A stretch of DNA of 64,000 nt from Manihot esculenta. Its lineage: Eukaryota > Streptophyta > Magnoliopsida > Malpighiales > Euphorbiaceae. Below, piece by piece: positions 23,501-35,235 of the stretch (positions are counted from its first letter, which is position 1; each line of letters starts with the position of its first letter). Location of the stretch: positions 28,573,526 through 28,637,525 of the forward strand of contig NC_035162.2 in the NCBI RefSeq assembly GCF_001659605.2, in the 5' to 3' direction. The position numbers and the translations under genes are program-made. The notes under the pieces are model-generated. The model saw only the letters and a program-made list of their open reading frames with translations, was not told where the DNA came from and searched no databases.

Positions 23501-25503
23501 GCTGGTTCCCTCACCTGACTGTCTAGCTCTCTCACATGAGCTAGAAACCCCTGACAACCCCTCCTAAGCAAACGACGAGCCTGAAGGGCTGAAATCATAC
23601 CTCTGGGTGTACCTCTCCTGTCTCCTCTGAAGACACACTCTGACCCATCCTGGTCTCTGAGAATCACTAGCTTCGCTCTACAGTCCAACGTAGCACCATA
23701 TGCAGATAGCCAATCCATCCCTAGAATGACATCAAAATCTGTCAAGTCTAGAACCACAAGGTCAGCTGGAAGGCATCTACCCTCTATGAATACTGGACTG
23801 AAACGACAGACTGACACTGCCACTGATGGGTCACATTTAGGTCCACTGACCCAGAGAGGATACTCTAACTCAGAACTGATCAAACCCAATCGTTCTATGG
23901 CTCTCGAAGCAATAAAGGAATGAGAAGCACCGGGGTCCATCAAAGCATACACATCTGAACACCCGATGATGAGATTACCTGACACCACTGTGTTCGACGT
24001 GTTAGCCTCCTCCTGTGTCATTGTGAAAATCCGTGCTGGGGCTACCGGATGTCCACCTCGGGAACCTGCTGCTGAAGTAGAGGCTACCCCTCTCCCTCTA
24101 CCTCTGCCACTAGTCTGAGGCATGACTGGAGCTACTGGCCGTACAACTGGCTGTACCACACTGCCTGAACTCATCTGCTGGGATGGTGCAAAAGTCATCT
24201 GCGGACAATCCCGAGCAATATGCCCTTCCTGTCCACACCGAAAACAAGCTGTAGATCCCAACTGACAAACTCCTCCATGTGGTTTTCCGCATCGTCTGCA
24301 GACTGGAGCTGTGCCAGAGCTTGAGCCACTACCTATTCCCAGACCTGACTTGACTTTACTCCAGAACTTACTCTTTGTTCCTTTTACTCTATCCCATCTT
24401 TTACTGCTTGGTGTGGGGGCTTTAGAACTCGAAGCCTGTGCCTTTGACTGTTTCTGAATATTGGCACTAGCTTCCATTTTCCTGGCTGCGTCCACTATCG
24501 AGTGAAAACTCTCCTTCTCAGCTGGAAGGATCAAAGAAGAATACCTAGGATGAAGTCTCATGGTATATCTTCTTGCTTTCTTCTGATCAGTATCATAGGC
24601 TTGACCCACGTACTGAAGCAAATCCAGGAACTTATCTGTAAATTCATCAACACTCATCTCATCTGTCTGTCGCAACTGTTCAAATTCAATTACTTTCATC
24701 TCCCTTGAACTGTCAGGAAAAGCCCACCCTGCAAACTCATTGGCGAACTCTCCCCATGACATACTGTCCATTCTAGGCTCCACATAATTCTTAAACCATT
24801 CTCTGGCCTTCTTGCATTTTATTGTGAAACCTGCCATCTCAATGGCTCTCCTATCATCTGCTCCCAACTCACCGGTTATCATCCTAACTGCTCTGAGGTA
24901 ATCAAATGGATCATCTCCCGTGTTGTATTTAGGAGCATCCAATTTCAAGTACTCCGTCATTTGGACTTTACCTCCAGATGAGCTAGATTCATGTCTGACA
25001 ACAACAGGGGCTACTGGTTCTGTTTGTGGTGGTGGAGGTGCTGGTTCATTTATTTCTGGGTGTGCTGCACTTGGATGTATAGGGGAAGGTGGATACATAG
25101 GATATGGTGGATATGATGGGTAATAGTGAGGATATGGCATATATGGCATGTATGTAGGATATGGGTCAAAGCGAGAGTACTCCGACATACCCTCCATCGG
25201 ATACTCTGGCTCCTGAAAAACAGCTGGATAATCAAATCCTGAGGCCGGAACACCTCCTAAAGATTCTCCCATACCTTCATCCATAGACGGATCAGTCTCC
25301 ATAGCCTCCCTCTCTTCCTCTGATCTTCCTCCCCTCGCTGTTCCTCTTCTGCTCTCGTCGACAGACCTTCTAGGGTCTATTGACGTACCTTCCCTGCTAG
25401 ATCTCTGAGACCTTGCCCTTGGCAATGCAGGAGGACGAGCAGCTGGTCTCTCATTCTCTGATGGGACTCCAGTCAATCGAGCTGATCGACGAGTTCCTCG
25501 CAT
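20593..25503 (-). CDS. E3 gag-pol polyprotein, intact
   Basis: This is one open frame of 1636 residues from the ATG at 25503. An ATG 20 codons further upstream (25563) is possible, but the region before MRGT is not conserved between elements and a splice-like TTTCCAG lies there. Domains by approximate residue: gag N-terminus rich in Pro/Tyr (100-170), capsid (185-350), zinc knuckles [12 protein letters not shown] and [14 protein letters not shown] (400-435), protease [10 protein letters not shown] (about 520), RT with FIDD (about 858), RNase H with FCDAS (about 1003) and TDHKS (about 1064), integrase H2C2 zinc site (about 1220-1260), D-D-E (about 1300, 1352, 1388), GPF motif (about 1524), chromodomain-like tail (1575-1636). 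The protein would be cut by its protease and carry out packaging, cDNA synthesis and integration. All catalytic motifs are present. The protease has Pro in place of the commoner Ser/Thr after Asp, as in E2. Confidence 0.96.
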   Translation of the reverse strand: MRGTRRSARLTGVPSENERPAARPPALPRARSQRSSREGTSIDPRRSVDESRRGTARGGRSEEEREAMETDPSMDEGMGESLGGVPASGFDYPAVFQEPEYPMEGMSEYSRFDPYPTYMPYMPYPHYYPSYPPYPMYPPSPIHPSAAHPEINEPAPPPPQTEPVAPVVVRHESSSSGGKVQMTEYLKLDAPKYNTGDDPFDYLRAVRMITGELGADDRRAIEMAGFTIKCKKAREWFKNYVEPRMDSMSWGEFANEFAGWAFPDSSREMKVIEFEQLRQTDEMSVDEFTDKFLDLLQYVGQAYDTDQKKARRYTMRLHPRYSSLILPAEKESFHSIVDAARKMEASANIQKQSKAQASSSKAPTPSSKRWDRVKGTKSKFWSKVKSGLGIGSGSSSGTAPVCRRCGKPHGGVCQLGSTACFRCGQEGHIARDCPQMTFAPSQQMSSGSVVQPVVRPVAPVMPQTSGRGRGRGVASTSAAGSRGGHPVAPARIFTMTQEEANTSNTVVSGNLIIGCSDVYALMDPGASHSFIASRAIERLGLISSELEYPLWVSGPKCDPSVAVSVCRFSPVFIEGRCLPADLVVLDLTDFDVILGMDWLSAYGATLDCRAKLVILRDQDGSECVFRGDRRGTPRGMISALQARRLLRRGCQGFLAHVRELDSQVREPATVPVVREFLDVFPDDLPGLPPDREIGFEIELLPCTRPISIPPYRMAPAELTELKEQLQDLVDKGFIRPSTSPWGAPVLFVRKKDGSLRLCIDYRQLKKVTIKNRYPLPRIDDLFDQLAGAGCFSKIDLRSGYHQLRVREADVPKTAFRTRYGHYEFLVMPFGLTNAPAAFMDLMNRVFSEFLDHFVIVFIDDILVYSRDAEEHAQHLRIVLQTLREHGLYAKFSKCEFWLRSIALLGHVVSAEGIEVDPKKIEAVANWPRPTTVTEIKSFLGLAGYYRRFVQNFSKIAAPMTKLTQKNQKFIWSDQCEESFEELKRRLTTAPVLALPVNNEEFTVFCDASRVGLGCVLMQSDRVIAYASRQLKKHELNYPTHDLEMAAVIFALKMWRHYLYGVKCEIFTDHKSLQYILSQRELNLRQRRWVELLSDYDCKIQYHPGKANVVADALSRKSLGSLSHIAAERRPVVMELYKLFDEGLQLELSGTGALIAQMRVTPVFLEQIAQRQHEDPELMKIARTVQLGNSVEFRFDSKGILRYGSRLCVPDRGSVKEDIMREAHNARYSVHPGATKMYQDLKRVYWWPAMKKEVAQFVTACEVCQRVKLEHQKPAGMLNPLPIPEWKWENIAMDFVVGLPVASNRIDSIWVIVDRLTKSAHFLPVRSNYSVDKLAQVYLDEIVRLHGVPVSIVSDRGPQFTSRFWRSLQSAMGTRLDFSTAFHPQTDGQSERTIQTIEDMLRLCVLDFGGSWRQHLPLVEFAYNNSHHASIGMAPYEALYGRKCRSPVCWEEVGEKTLAGPELVDITSRMVPMIRERIRTAQSRQKSYADVRRKQLEFQEGNWVLLKVSPMKGVVRFGKKGKLAPRYIGPFEVLQRIGNVSYKLDLPASMERIHPVFHVSMLRQFVSDPNQVLSEPEVEIHTDLTYIEQPVRILDTQIRQLRNKEIPMVKVLWNHHNLEECTWETRESMLQQYPHLF

Positions 25504-25699
25504 CTTTACTCTGGAAACACAACATATAACATACCACTTTAGCACATAAACATCACATATCAATCATACACATACAAACATCATAGCAGATAGGACTCAC
25601 AACCCTATCCTAGTGGACATGATTTCCTATGATGCTTGACCACTTCTAACCGGTCTGAGCCCAACACTGTCTCTATAGGTCCGATCATGTGAACCTAGG

Positions 25700-25711
25700 G
25701 CTTTGATACCA
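25700..25711 (-). promoter_or_regulatory. E3 primer binding site
   Basis: On the minus strand it reads TGGTATCAAAGC, one mismatch from the initiator-Met primer site of E1 and E2 (TGGTATCAGAGC). E5 has the same variant. Confidence 0.9.
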
Positions 25712-25714
25712 ATC

Positions 25715-27948
25715 TGTAACGACCCCAAAATGGACCGTCACCGGCGCTAGGATTCAGGTGGGCTTAAGGCCGCCAGAACCCGTAGCAAGCCTGCTATACT
25801 CTCTGTGTACCTGCAAACCTCATACATGATCATACAGTTTCTGTGAAAATAAAACTCTTTTCTGACCCAAGGCTTAACCTGTGCATGCACAATCTCTGTA
25901 CTCTGTACTCATGTACTCTGTACTCTGTATCCCTGACTAGAGCTTACTCTAGATGGGTTAACTCATACCTGTTAAGCCTGGTTTTCACATACAGGAAAAC
26001 ATACATACATATACAGATCATGTATAAAACATACATCACTAGGTCAAGCAACAACTATTACATCTCTTTCATATTACATGTCCACTCTAAGCTATTACAG
26101 ATCTCTTTTCTTTTCCTGTACTCTGCTGGACTGTCCCTGTACACTGTACACTGAACCTGCAAAACTGGGGTTAAGGGAGTGGGATGAGCTCTATAGCCCA
26201 GTGAGTAGAATAGTAAAACATCGTAGTAAAATATGATCTCATGGAATGCACCATATCACAAACAAGCCACATCAAGAGTAAACCTGTCACCACATAGTCC
26301 CAGTAACTCTGTGCCAGGGCGTAGAATCGAGCACCTGGTCTTCCTGTCATATATGTATATGTGTATATAACACCACACCTCTGTACTTACCATTGCCAGG
26401 GCGTAGTCAAAGGCTCCTGGTCTTTACTATATACCTGCCAGGGCGTAGTCAAAGGCTCCTGGACTTGCTATACCTGCCAGAGCGTAGTCAAAGGCTCCTG
26501 GACTTGCTATACCTGCCAGGGCGTAGTCAAAGGCTCCTGGACTTCCTGTCTGAGACTATTGGATCATTCAGCATTCACTCACATTACCAAATAACGATGC
26601 AATGCAACATATTCATGAATACTAATGCCATCAACCTATGGCATAAACATGATGCATGAGATATGCTAAAAGCAGTTTGTGGTTCAATAAAAGTCATAAG
26701 TTTAGTTCCACTCACCTCTGGCTATCTGGATTGACTGACTCTGCAGGCTCTGAACCTCTGGAGCAGTACTCACTGCTGCTCTCTCTGGTTCCTCTGGTCT
26801 GTACCTATACAGATGAACTCAAATGAGGGACCAAACAGACGTAGACATACCTCTCTTAAACTCCCCAAGAATCCCCTTAAACTCACTCAACTATCCATGC
26901 AAAGCTTGCAAAAGAGAGCTGGACAGGACACTTTCGGCGGCAGGTTCGGCGGCCGAATGTCCTCTCCAAAGACGAAACTCAAGCACCTTCGGCGGCACCT
27001 TCGGTGGCCGAATCCCCCAAACAGAGCCGAACATGCAAAAACACTCGGGGGCAAGCTGTGGCAACTAAGCCACCATGCAGGAGGTTCGGCGGCCGAATAA
27101 ACCTTCGGCTGCCGAACCTGAGTTCATCCAGAACTCAGCTTCAACGGCAAACCATCTCCTCCTTCCCTTCAACACTTTCTAACATGCATCCTTCACGTAT
27201 TCAACACACATATACTCAAGTATATGTTCACAGGGGTCCAAAACTAGCTAATAACCCCAAAAAAAACAAAACAAACATAACACATCAACATGTATACAGA
27301 CATAAATCATCAAAAACTACCATGAATAACCTAAGCATGCTTCTCCTTCCTTTCACTCTTCAGAAAAAATATAAACAGGGTCTAAAACTGCCCTTACCTC
27401 TGGAAACAGGAAGATACACACACTGAACAAAGGAAAAACAGATCAACCTCTCTTCAAACTCGCAAAATCTCAAAAGCGTAACTTTTGTTTCTCTCAACTC
27501 TCAACACCTTTGCAAGCACCTCAAACTGCTGTAAGAACAACCAAAAACATGTACAGATGAGTCATAAGAGACGTGGTCATTCCATGGCAAGAATCTGAGG
27601 CCAACACTTGTCAAAAAAAAAACATGACTCAGCTCACTAGCCAACTCAGCTTCGGCTGCCCAATCGCATGCGAAACCATGCAACATTCGGGGGCCGAACT
27701 TGAATTTCAGAAGCCGAACATTGGACACTTTCGGCGGCCGAACTTACTTTCGGCGGCCGAACTTGGCTCCTCTGCCTTGGTTCATTTCACCTCAAAACTC
27801 ACTTCCATTACCCTTAACACCAAACTATAACACCAAAAACATATCATAACACTTAGAAACCATAACTCCTACCCGTATAAGAATCCCAACACCCCGGATT
27901 CCACCAGACAACAGGAATTCCGGTGCCGGACTCTAGCCGGGTATTACA
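25715..27948 (-). repeat. E3 5' LTR
   Basis: This 2234-bp LTR is nearly identical to 18283-20516. On the minus strand it contains the splice-donor-like words and palindrome clusters described in the findings. Confidence 0.95.
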
Positions 27949-30900
27949 ACAATCACCCATATCGAGTCTATCCTGTTGGACGCTACTGGTAAACCCACTA
28001 CAAAATCCATGGCTATGTTCTCCCATTTCCACTCTGGAATCGGTAATGGGTTAAGCATTCCGGCTGGTTTCTGATGCTCTAATTTCACCCTCTGACAAAC
28101 CTCACAGGCTGTCACGAACTGCGCCACTTCTTTCTTCATGGCTGGCCACCAATAGACCCTTTTCAGATCCTGATACATCTTGGTAGCTCCTGGGTGAACA
28201 CTATACCTCGCATTATGAGCTTCCCTCATAATGTCTTCCTTCACACTGCCCTTATCTGGTACACAAAGTCGACTCCCATAGCGAAGGATCCCTTTGCTGT
28301 CAAATCGGAACTCTACACTATTCCCTGACTGAACAGTCCTGGCAATTTTCATCAACTCAGGGTCCTCATGCTGTCTCTGAGCTATCTGCTCCAGAAACAC
28401 AGGTGTCACTCTCATCTGTGCTATCAACGCACCTGTACCAGACAACTCTAGCTGTAATCCCTCGTTAAAGAGCTTATAAAGCTCCATCACAACTGGTCTC
28501 CGCTCTGCTGCTATATGGGATAAACTACCTAGTGACTTCCGGCTTAGGGCGTCTGCGACAACATTCGCCTTACCCGGATGATACTGGATCGTACAATCAT
28601 AATCACTGAGCAATTCGACCCATCTTCTCTGCCGCAAATTCAGCTCTCTCTGACGTAAGATGTACTGTAAACTCTTGTGATCGGTGAAGATCTCGCATTT
28701 AACCCCGTAGAGGTAATGCCTCCACATCTTAAGTGCAAAGATAACTGCTGCCATCTCTAGGTCATGGGTAGGGTAATTCAACTCGTGCTTCTTCAACTGT
28801 CTAGAAGCATAAGCAATCACCTTATCACTCTGCATCAAAACACAACCCAATCCCACTCGAGATGCATCACAGAACACTGTGAAATCCTCATGACTAACAG
28901 GCAGAGCTAGCACTGGTGCTGATGTCAATCTCCTCTTGAGCTCCTCAAAGCTCTCTTCACACTGGTCTGACCAGACAAACTTCTGGTTCGTCTGAGTCAG
29001 TTTGGTCATAGGAGCTGCTATCTTTGAGAAGTTCTGAACGAACCTCCTGTAGTAACCTGCTAGTCCCAGAAAGCTTTTAATCTCAGTCACTGTCGTGGGT
29101 CTGGGCCAGTTAGCTACAGCCTCTATCTTCTTGGGGTCTACCTCAATACCCTCTGCTGATACCACATGTCCCAAGAAGGCAATGCTCCTTAACCAAAACT
29201 CACACTTTGAGAACTTGGCATACAAACCATGCTCTCTCAGTGTCTGCAATACTATCCTCAGATGCTGGGCATGCTCCTCTGCATCTCTGGAATACACTAA
29301 GATATCATCGATAAACACAATGACAAAGTGATCCAGAAACTCATTGAATACCCTGTTCATGAGATCCATAAATGCTGCAGGGGCGTTAGTCAACCCGAAC
29401 GGCATCACTAAGAACTCATAATGCCCATATCTGGTCCGGAAAGCTGTCCTAGGCACATCTGCCTCTCTGACTCTCAACTGATGATACCCAGATCTCAGAT
29501 CTATTTTCGAGAAACAACCTGCTCCAGCTAGCTGGTCAAATAGATCATCAATCCGAGGTAAGGGATATCTATTCTTGATAGTGACCTTGTTCAACTGTCT
29601 GTAGTCGATACAAAGTCTGAGGGATCCATCCTTCTTTCTGACAAAGAGCACTGGAGCACCCCAAGGTGAGGTACTAGGGCGGATGAAACCCTTATCTACC
29701 AAGTCCTGCAACTGTTCTTTTAACTCCTTTAACTCTACTGGCGCCATCCTGTAGGGAGGAATAGAGATAGGTCTGGTACCTGGCAGTAATTCAATTTCAA
29801 ACCCTATCTCCCTATCAGGTGGTAGTCCTGGCAAATCGTCTGGGAACACATCGAGAAACTCTCGGACGACTGGTACTGTGGCTGGTTCCCTCACCTGACT
29901 GTCTAGCTCTCTCACATGAGCTAGAAACCCCTGACAACCCCTCCTAAGCAACCGACGAGCCTGAAGGGCTGAAATCATACCTCTGGGTGTACCTCTCCTG
30001 TCTCCTCTGAAGACACACTCTGACCCATCCTGGTCTCTGAGACTCACTAGCTTCTCTCTACAGTCCAAAGTAGCACTATATGCAGATAGCCAATCCATCC
30101 CTAGAATGACATCAAAATCTGTCAAATCTAGAACCACAAGGTCAGCTGGAAGGCATCTACCCTCTATGAATACTGGACTGAAACGACAGACTGACACTGC
30201 CACTGATGGGTCACATCTAGGTCCACTGACCCAGAGAGGATACTCTAACTCAGAACTGATCAAACCCAATCGCTCTATGGCTCTCGAAGCAATAAAGGAA
30301 TGAGAAGCACCGGGGTCCATCAAAGCATACACATCTGAACACCCAATGATGAGATTACCTGACACCACTGTGTTCGACGTGTTAGCCTCCTCCTGTGTCA
30401 CTGTGAAAATCCGTGCTGGGGCTACCGGATTTCCACCTCGGGAACCTGCTGCTGAAGTAGAGGCTACCCCTCTCCCTCTACCTCTGCCACTAGTCTGAGG
30501 CATGACTGGAGCTATTGGCCGTACAACTGGCTGTACCACACTGCCTGAACTCATCTGCTGGGATGGTGCAAAAGTCATCTGCGGACAATCCCGAGCAATA
30601 TGCCCTTCCTGTCCACATCGAAAACAAGCTGTAGATCCCAACCGACAAACTCCTCCATGTGGTTTTCCGCATCGTCTGCAGACTGGAGCTGTGCCAGAGC
30701 TTGAGCCACTACTTATTCCCAAACCTGACTTGACTTTACTCCAGAACTTACTCTTTGTTCCTTTTGCTCTATCCCATCTTTTACTGCTTGATGTGGGGAC
30801 TTGAGAACCCGAAGCCTGTGCCTTTGACTGTTTCTGAATATTGGCACTAGCTTCCATTTTCCTGGCTGCGTCTACGATGGTATGAAAACTCTCCTTTTCT

Positions 30901-31423
30901 GCTGGAAGAATCAAGGAAGCATACCTGGGATGCAGTCTCATAGTATATCTCCTTGCTTTCTTCTGATCAGTATCATAGGCTTGACCCACGTACTGAAGCA
31001 AATCCAGGAACTTATCTGTGAATTCATCAACACTCATCTCATCTGTCTGTCGCAACTGTTCAAATTCAATTACTTTCATTTCCCTCGAACTGTCAGGAAA
31101 AGCCCACCCTGCAAACTCATTGGCGAACTCTCCCCATGACATACTGTCCATTCTAGGCTCCACATAATTCTTAAACCATTCTCTGGCCTTCTTGCATTTT
31201 AATGTGAAACCTGGCATCTCAATGGCTCTCCTATCATCTGCTCCCAATTCACTGGTTATCATCCTAACTGCTCTGAGGTAGTCAAATGGATCATCTCCCG
31301 TGTTGTATTGAGGAGCATCCAATTTCAAGTACTCCGTCATTTGGACTTTACCTCCAGATGAGCTAGGTTCATGTCTGTCAACAACAGGGGCTACTGGTTC
31401 TGTTTGTGGTGGTGGAGGTGCTG
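27949..31423 (-). pseudogene. E2 gag-pol, middle part (gag capsid to integrase start)
   Basis: This is the E2 polyprotein between the E4 insertion (31424) and the E3 insertion (27948). On the minus strand it runs from the proline-rich end of the gag N-terminus through capsid, two zinc knuckles, protease ([10 protein letters not shown]), RT (FIDD), RNase H (FCDAS, TDHKS), the H2C2 zinc site and the first integrase Asp region. The frame is uninterrupted and close to E3 throughout. The ORF appears longer at both ends only because it runs into flanking LTR bases. Confidence 0.94.
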
Positions 31424-33900
31424 TGTAATACCCGGCTAGTTCAGGCATCAGAATTCTTACCATCCGGTGGAATTCTGGAATGTCAGAGGTTCTAGAAGGG
31501 TAAGAGTGAAGGTTTTCTAGAAGTTTTGTAAGTGTTTAAACGGTTTGATTCAGAAAAGAGTTAGGTTTTGAGGAGAAGTGGCCTAAGGAGTTTCTGTCAT
31601 GTTCGGCCCCCGAATGGTAAGTTCGGCCGCCGAAAGTGCCCAATGTTCGGCCCCCGAAAGTTTATGTTCGGCCCCTGAACGTTGCATGGTTTTGCATGCA
31701 GTTTCGGCAGCCGAAACTGGGGTGGTCGGCTAAGTTGTTTGGCCAGCTGTTGCCTCCAGATCATGGCTAGGGGGTTAAGCCACGTCTCCCATGACTCATC
31801 TGCAAGCTTTTATCAGCTTAGGCAGAGGGTTTGGTCATTTTGCAAAGGGTTTGAACGTGTTTGAGAGAAAAGTGAGTTGTGACGGGTTGAAGCTTTGGAG
31901 GAGGAGTTGCTGAGTTTGGTTGTTCCTCTTCTGATTTCAGGAGGTAAAAGAAGTTCTTACGTTTGTTTTAATGAACTTTTAACAGCTTTTAAAGAGGGAG
32001 TAGAGAGTTTATGCATGAGTTGCATGCTTAGGTTAGTTTTGATGTGTTTATGGAGAAGTTTGATTACATGTTATGCTTGTTGTTTTGTTGGGGTTCGTAG
32101 GTAGTTTTGGACCCCTTGGTTCATATACATGTGTATATGTGAGTGAAGGAGGAGGTCTGCATGTATGGCGTGGGGTTGGTGCTTGGCAGGATTGTTCATG
32201 CACGAAGCTGAGTTCTGGATGAACTCAGGTTCGGCCGCCGAAGGGAGGATTAGGCCGCCGAACCCCTTGTGAGGCAGGTTTCGGCTGCCTAAGGTTGCGT
32301 CCGAAAGAATGGACTTTCGGCTCTGTCATGCACATTCGGCCGCCGAAGGTGCCGCCGAAGGTGCTCTGTCCAGCCTTCTTTTGCATGTTTATGTGATTGT
32401 TTTTAGAGGATTCAGAGGGGATTCTAGGGGATTGTTTAAGAGTTGATAAGAGTATGTTTGACACCTCATTCGAGTCCATTTGATTCAGGATTGGACCCGA
32501 GAGATCGAGGAGGTCATCAGAGTTAGAAGTTGCAGAGTCAGTTCAATATCTGCTAGAGGAGCAGAGGTGAGTAGAATTAAACTTAAGATTTTATATTACA
32601 ATAACCGAATGTTTGAGCATAATTCATGCATCATGGATGTCATGATTTATATCAGGGTGATTGCATTAGAATCACGAAGATGTTGCATTGCATAGTTATC
32701 TGTTAATGTGAGTAAATGCTGAATGATCCAATAGTCCCAGACAGATATAGAGAATCCAGGACCCCATTCCATGGCCTGGTACGTTTATAATAATACAGAG
32801 AAGCCAGGACCTCATCAATGGCCTGGTGGATTAAGAAAGTCAGGACCTCATCAATGGCCTGGCAGATTAATAAGAATAAATGAATGTTTGTATGTATGCA
32901 TGACAGGAAGACCAGGACCCCAGTAGATGGCCTGGCACGATATAGATAGTGGGACTATGTGGTGACAGGTTTATACATTGACAGTGGAGGATTAGACCAA
33001 GGCGACTTCAATAGCCCGTCGAGGGAGTTTTGATGTCATGTCTAATCAAAGATGAGGATTGCATTGAGCTGTGACATACTGCATTGATAGTGTGTATGAA
33101 TGAACTGTTTTCAGTATTTCTACTCACTGGGCTTTATAGCTCATCCCTTTCCCTTAATCCCAGTTTTACAGGTTCAGGTTAGCTGGGAAGTGAGAGAGCA
33201 ACAGAGTAAAGGCTTCAGTATTGCATGTGTAATAGAGTAGTGGACATGATGTAAATAAAGAGATATTGTAAAGTGATGTAATAGATTGTAAGTCACTGTG
33301 TATATGAGGTAGAATGTGCTTTTGCCTATAGTATGAGTATGTTGATCCCTTGAGTATATACATGTATCCTGTTTATAGTTTCTTGATGAGAAATGAGTCA
33401 GACCAGACTTAATAAATGTTGTGTTTTGAAAACCCAGTGACATATATCAGATACAGAGGAAAGACCAGGTTTGATTCCTGTGATCCATAGAGAGGCCATT
33501 AGGGAAGACCGGGTTTGATTCCTGTGACCCTGTGGTAGCCAAGTTAACTTATGATATGCTGACCTTTATAGCGTGGGTTCTATGCTGCAGAGCGCATAGT
33601 GCATGGAGGTTACTTGGTAGAGCATCACTGGTTAGCCCCTGAGGGGTAGTTCAGACTAGTATATCTGAGCATTGGTTCATATGATTGGACCTACAGAGTG
33701 TTTTAAAGGTTAAGTCTGGTAGTTTTAAAGAAAAGTTGTAAAGATTAGTAGTCTAAGTCGGATCATGTATGGGATTTTATCAGGTACACAGAGTTCATAG
33801 CAGGCTTACTACGGGTCTAGGCGGCCTTAAGCCGATCTGGATCCTAGTGCCATAACAACTCGGGCCGTTACTGAGGGGTACCGGTTTCCGGGCTGTTACA
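31424..33900 (+). repeat. E4 5' LTR
   Basis: It begins TGTAATACCCGGCTAGTTC and ends TTTCCGGGCTGTTACA. It holds palindrome clusters at about 31600-31710 and 32228-32365, and hairpin repeats with CCAGGACC...GGCCTGG arms at about 32757-32938. The family is the same as E6 and distinct from E1-E3. Confidence 0.95.
32757..32938. repeat. Tandem hairpin repeats in E4 5' LTR
   Basis: Four imperfect units carry CCAGGACC or CAGGACC followed after 8-12 bases by GGCCTGG. The position matches the arrays of E1-E3, but the loop sequence is different. Confidence 0.75.
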
Positions 33901-33903
33901 GAT

Positions 33904-33915
33904 TGGTATCAGAGC
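33904..33915 (+). promoter_or_regulatory. E4 primer binding site
   Basis: TGGTATCAGAGC, three bases after the LTR end, matching initiator-Met tRNA exactly as in E1. Confidence 0.95.
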
Positions 33916-35198
33916 ATAGGGCCTCATAAGTACGGTGTGTTCAAGGATTAGAGATATCTCACATCGGAAAGAGGTTGGTCTAGAGGTTTTAGAAAGGCAA
34001 AGCACAATAAGGTAAATCATGTCCACTGAAATAGGAAGTTGTTTTGCATGCTGATGTGAAATGTCATGCTGGATGCTATGCATGTATATGTTCTATGTTC
34101 ATGTGTTTTCTTGGGTCAATGGACCTGAGTATGATCCATCTGATGCAGAGTCAGATAGTACAGTTCAGAGTTTGTACAGAGTAAGCGATGCGATCCAGCT
34201 GACCTTATGGTTCTAGGGGTGACTGATGATGTCAACCTAGGGCGGATTGGCTAGCTACTCATAGTACTACCTGTGTCCACAGAGACAAGGTAGGAGAGTT
34301 CAGAGGCAAGGATGGATCACAGTTAGTCCTTAAGAAAGGACAGAGTATAGGAGGACAGAGTATAGTGTAGATGCCTAGAAGTTTGATATCAGTCCTACAG
34401 GCTCATCGTTATACAGGAAAGGTTGTCAGAGGGTTATCTTAGCTCTTGTGAGCAAGTTGTCAGGACAGGGAATCAGCCTCAGTGCCCTTTACTAGAGAGA
34501 GTTCTAGGTGTTTCCCAGATTAGTTGTCAGGTTTTCCATCTGTTAAGGAGTTAGAGTTGAGAATAGAAGTGGTATCTGGACGCGGAACCATTTCTGTCCT
34601 TCTACCCGACAGGATGGCACCTGCAGAGAGAAAGAGATAGAGAAAGAAAGAGAGGTGAAAGAGTAGAGTCGAAGCTTAGTAGATAAAGATTTTATCCGAC
34701 TTAGTACCTCACCCTGGAATGCTCCAGTGTCATTGTGGAAAACGAAGGATAGACTCTTGAGATTTTGTTATAACTGTTACAGTTAACAGGATCACTACTA
34801 AGTAGTTATAGGTGTTCCGAGATAGGATTGATGATCTAGTAGAACAGTCAGTAGGAACTGGTTGTGATTCCAGTGTGATTAGGGATTGGATTTACAGATT
34901 GGTATAATCCGAGTACAGATTTGAGTCGTACCTGCTGAGAGTGAGAAATCAAGTTAGTTTGATAAAGAAGAGGAAAGGCGAGCAAGGATTAGGAGTACAG
35001 GTTGGTATCGAACCTACAGAGGAGTATATTGCCTGTTGAGAAATAAAGAGATAAGTTTAATTAAGATGAAAAGAGAAAGAGAAGAGTAAGGATCAGAGTA
35101 GCGCAGCGAAAGCTGTGAAGTTCAGAAAAAGGTAGAGGTATAGATTCTCTCCTTCGAGAGAAGTGGTAGGCTTTATATGTTTATCTGTTTGTTTGTGT
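33916..35198 (+). pseudogene. E4 internal region: decayed pol remnant, no open frame
   Basis: The leader up to about 34100 matches that of E6. Then the gag start is absent and the sequence jumps to a decayed protease region (GGGTCAATGGACCTGAG corresponds to the GGGTCAGTGGACCCAAG of E1 pol near 11833). Next come remnants resembling the protease-RT stretch (GGATGGCACCTGCAGAG, TAGTACCTCACCCTGGAATGC). No frame is open for more than a short distance. It shares this decayed stretch with E6, so the loss predates both insertions. Confidence 0.8.
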
Positions 35199-35235
35199 AA
35201 CATTCGAGGACGAATGTTTTATAAGGGGGGAAGAA
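35199..35235 (+). promoter_or_regulatory. E4 hairpin and polypurine tract
   Basis: AACATTCG-AGGA-CGAATGTT (35199-35218) forms an 8-bp stem with a 4-base loop, followed by the purine tract AAGGGGGGAAGAA directly before the 3' LTR. Confidence 0.88.

Larger units (their letters stand above)
18283..27948 (-). mobile_element. E3: complete, apparently intact Tekay/Del retrotransposon
   Basis: This is a 9666-bp element with both LTRs (18283-20516 and 25715-27948, each 2234 bp), primer site, one open gag-pol frame and polypurine tract. Its target duplication ACAAT is at 18278-18282 and 27949-27953. By eye the LTRs differ at about seven bases. It is inserted in the E2 integrase sequence in the same orientation as E2. 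It is the only element in the window that still looks able to encode all proteins. Confidence 0.96.

Noticed and set aside
20593..25503. Possible endogenous pararetrovirus because of the RT and RNase H domains.
   Set aside because: The order gag, protease, RT, RNase H, integrase, chromodomain with flanking LTRs, target duplications and a polypurine tract is that of a Ty3/gypsy retrotransposon; no movement protein or viral coat region is present.
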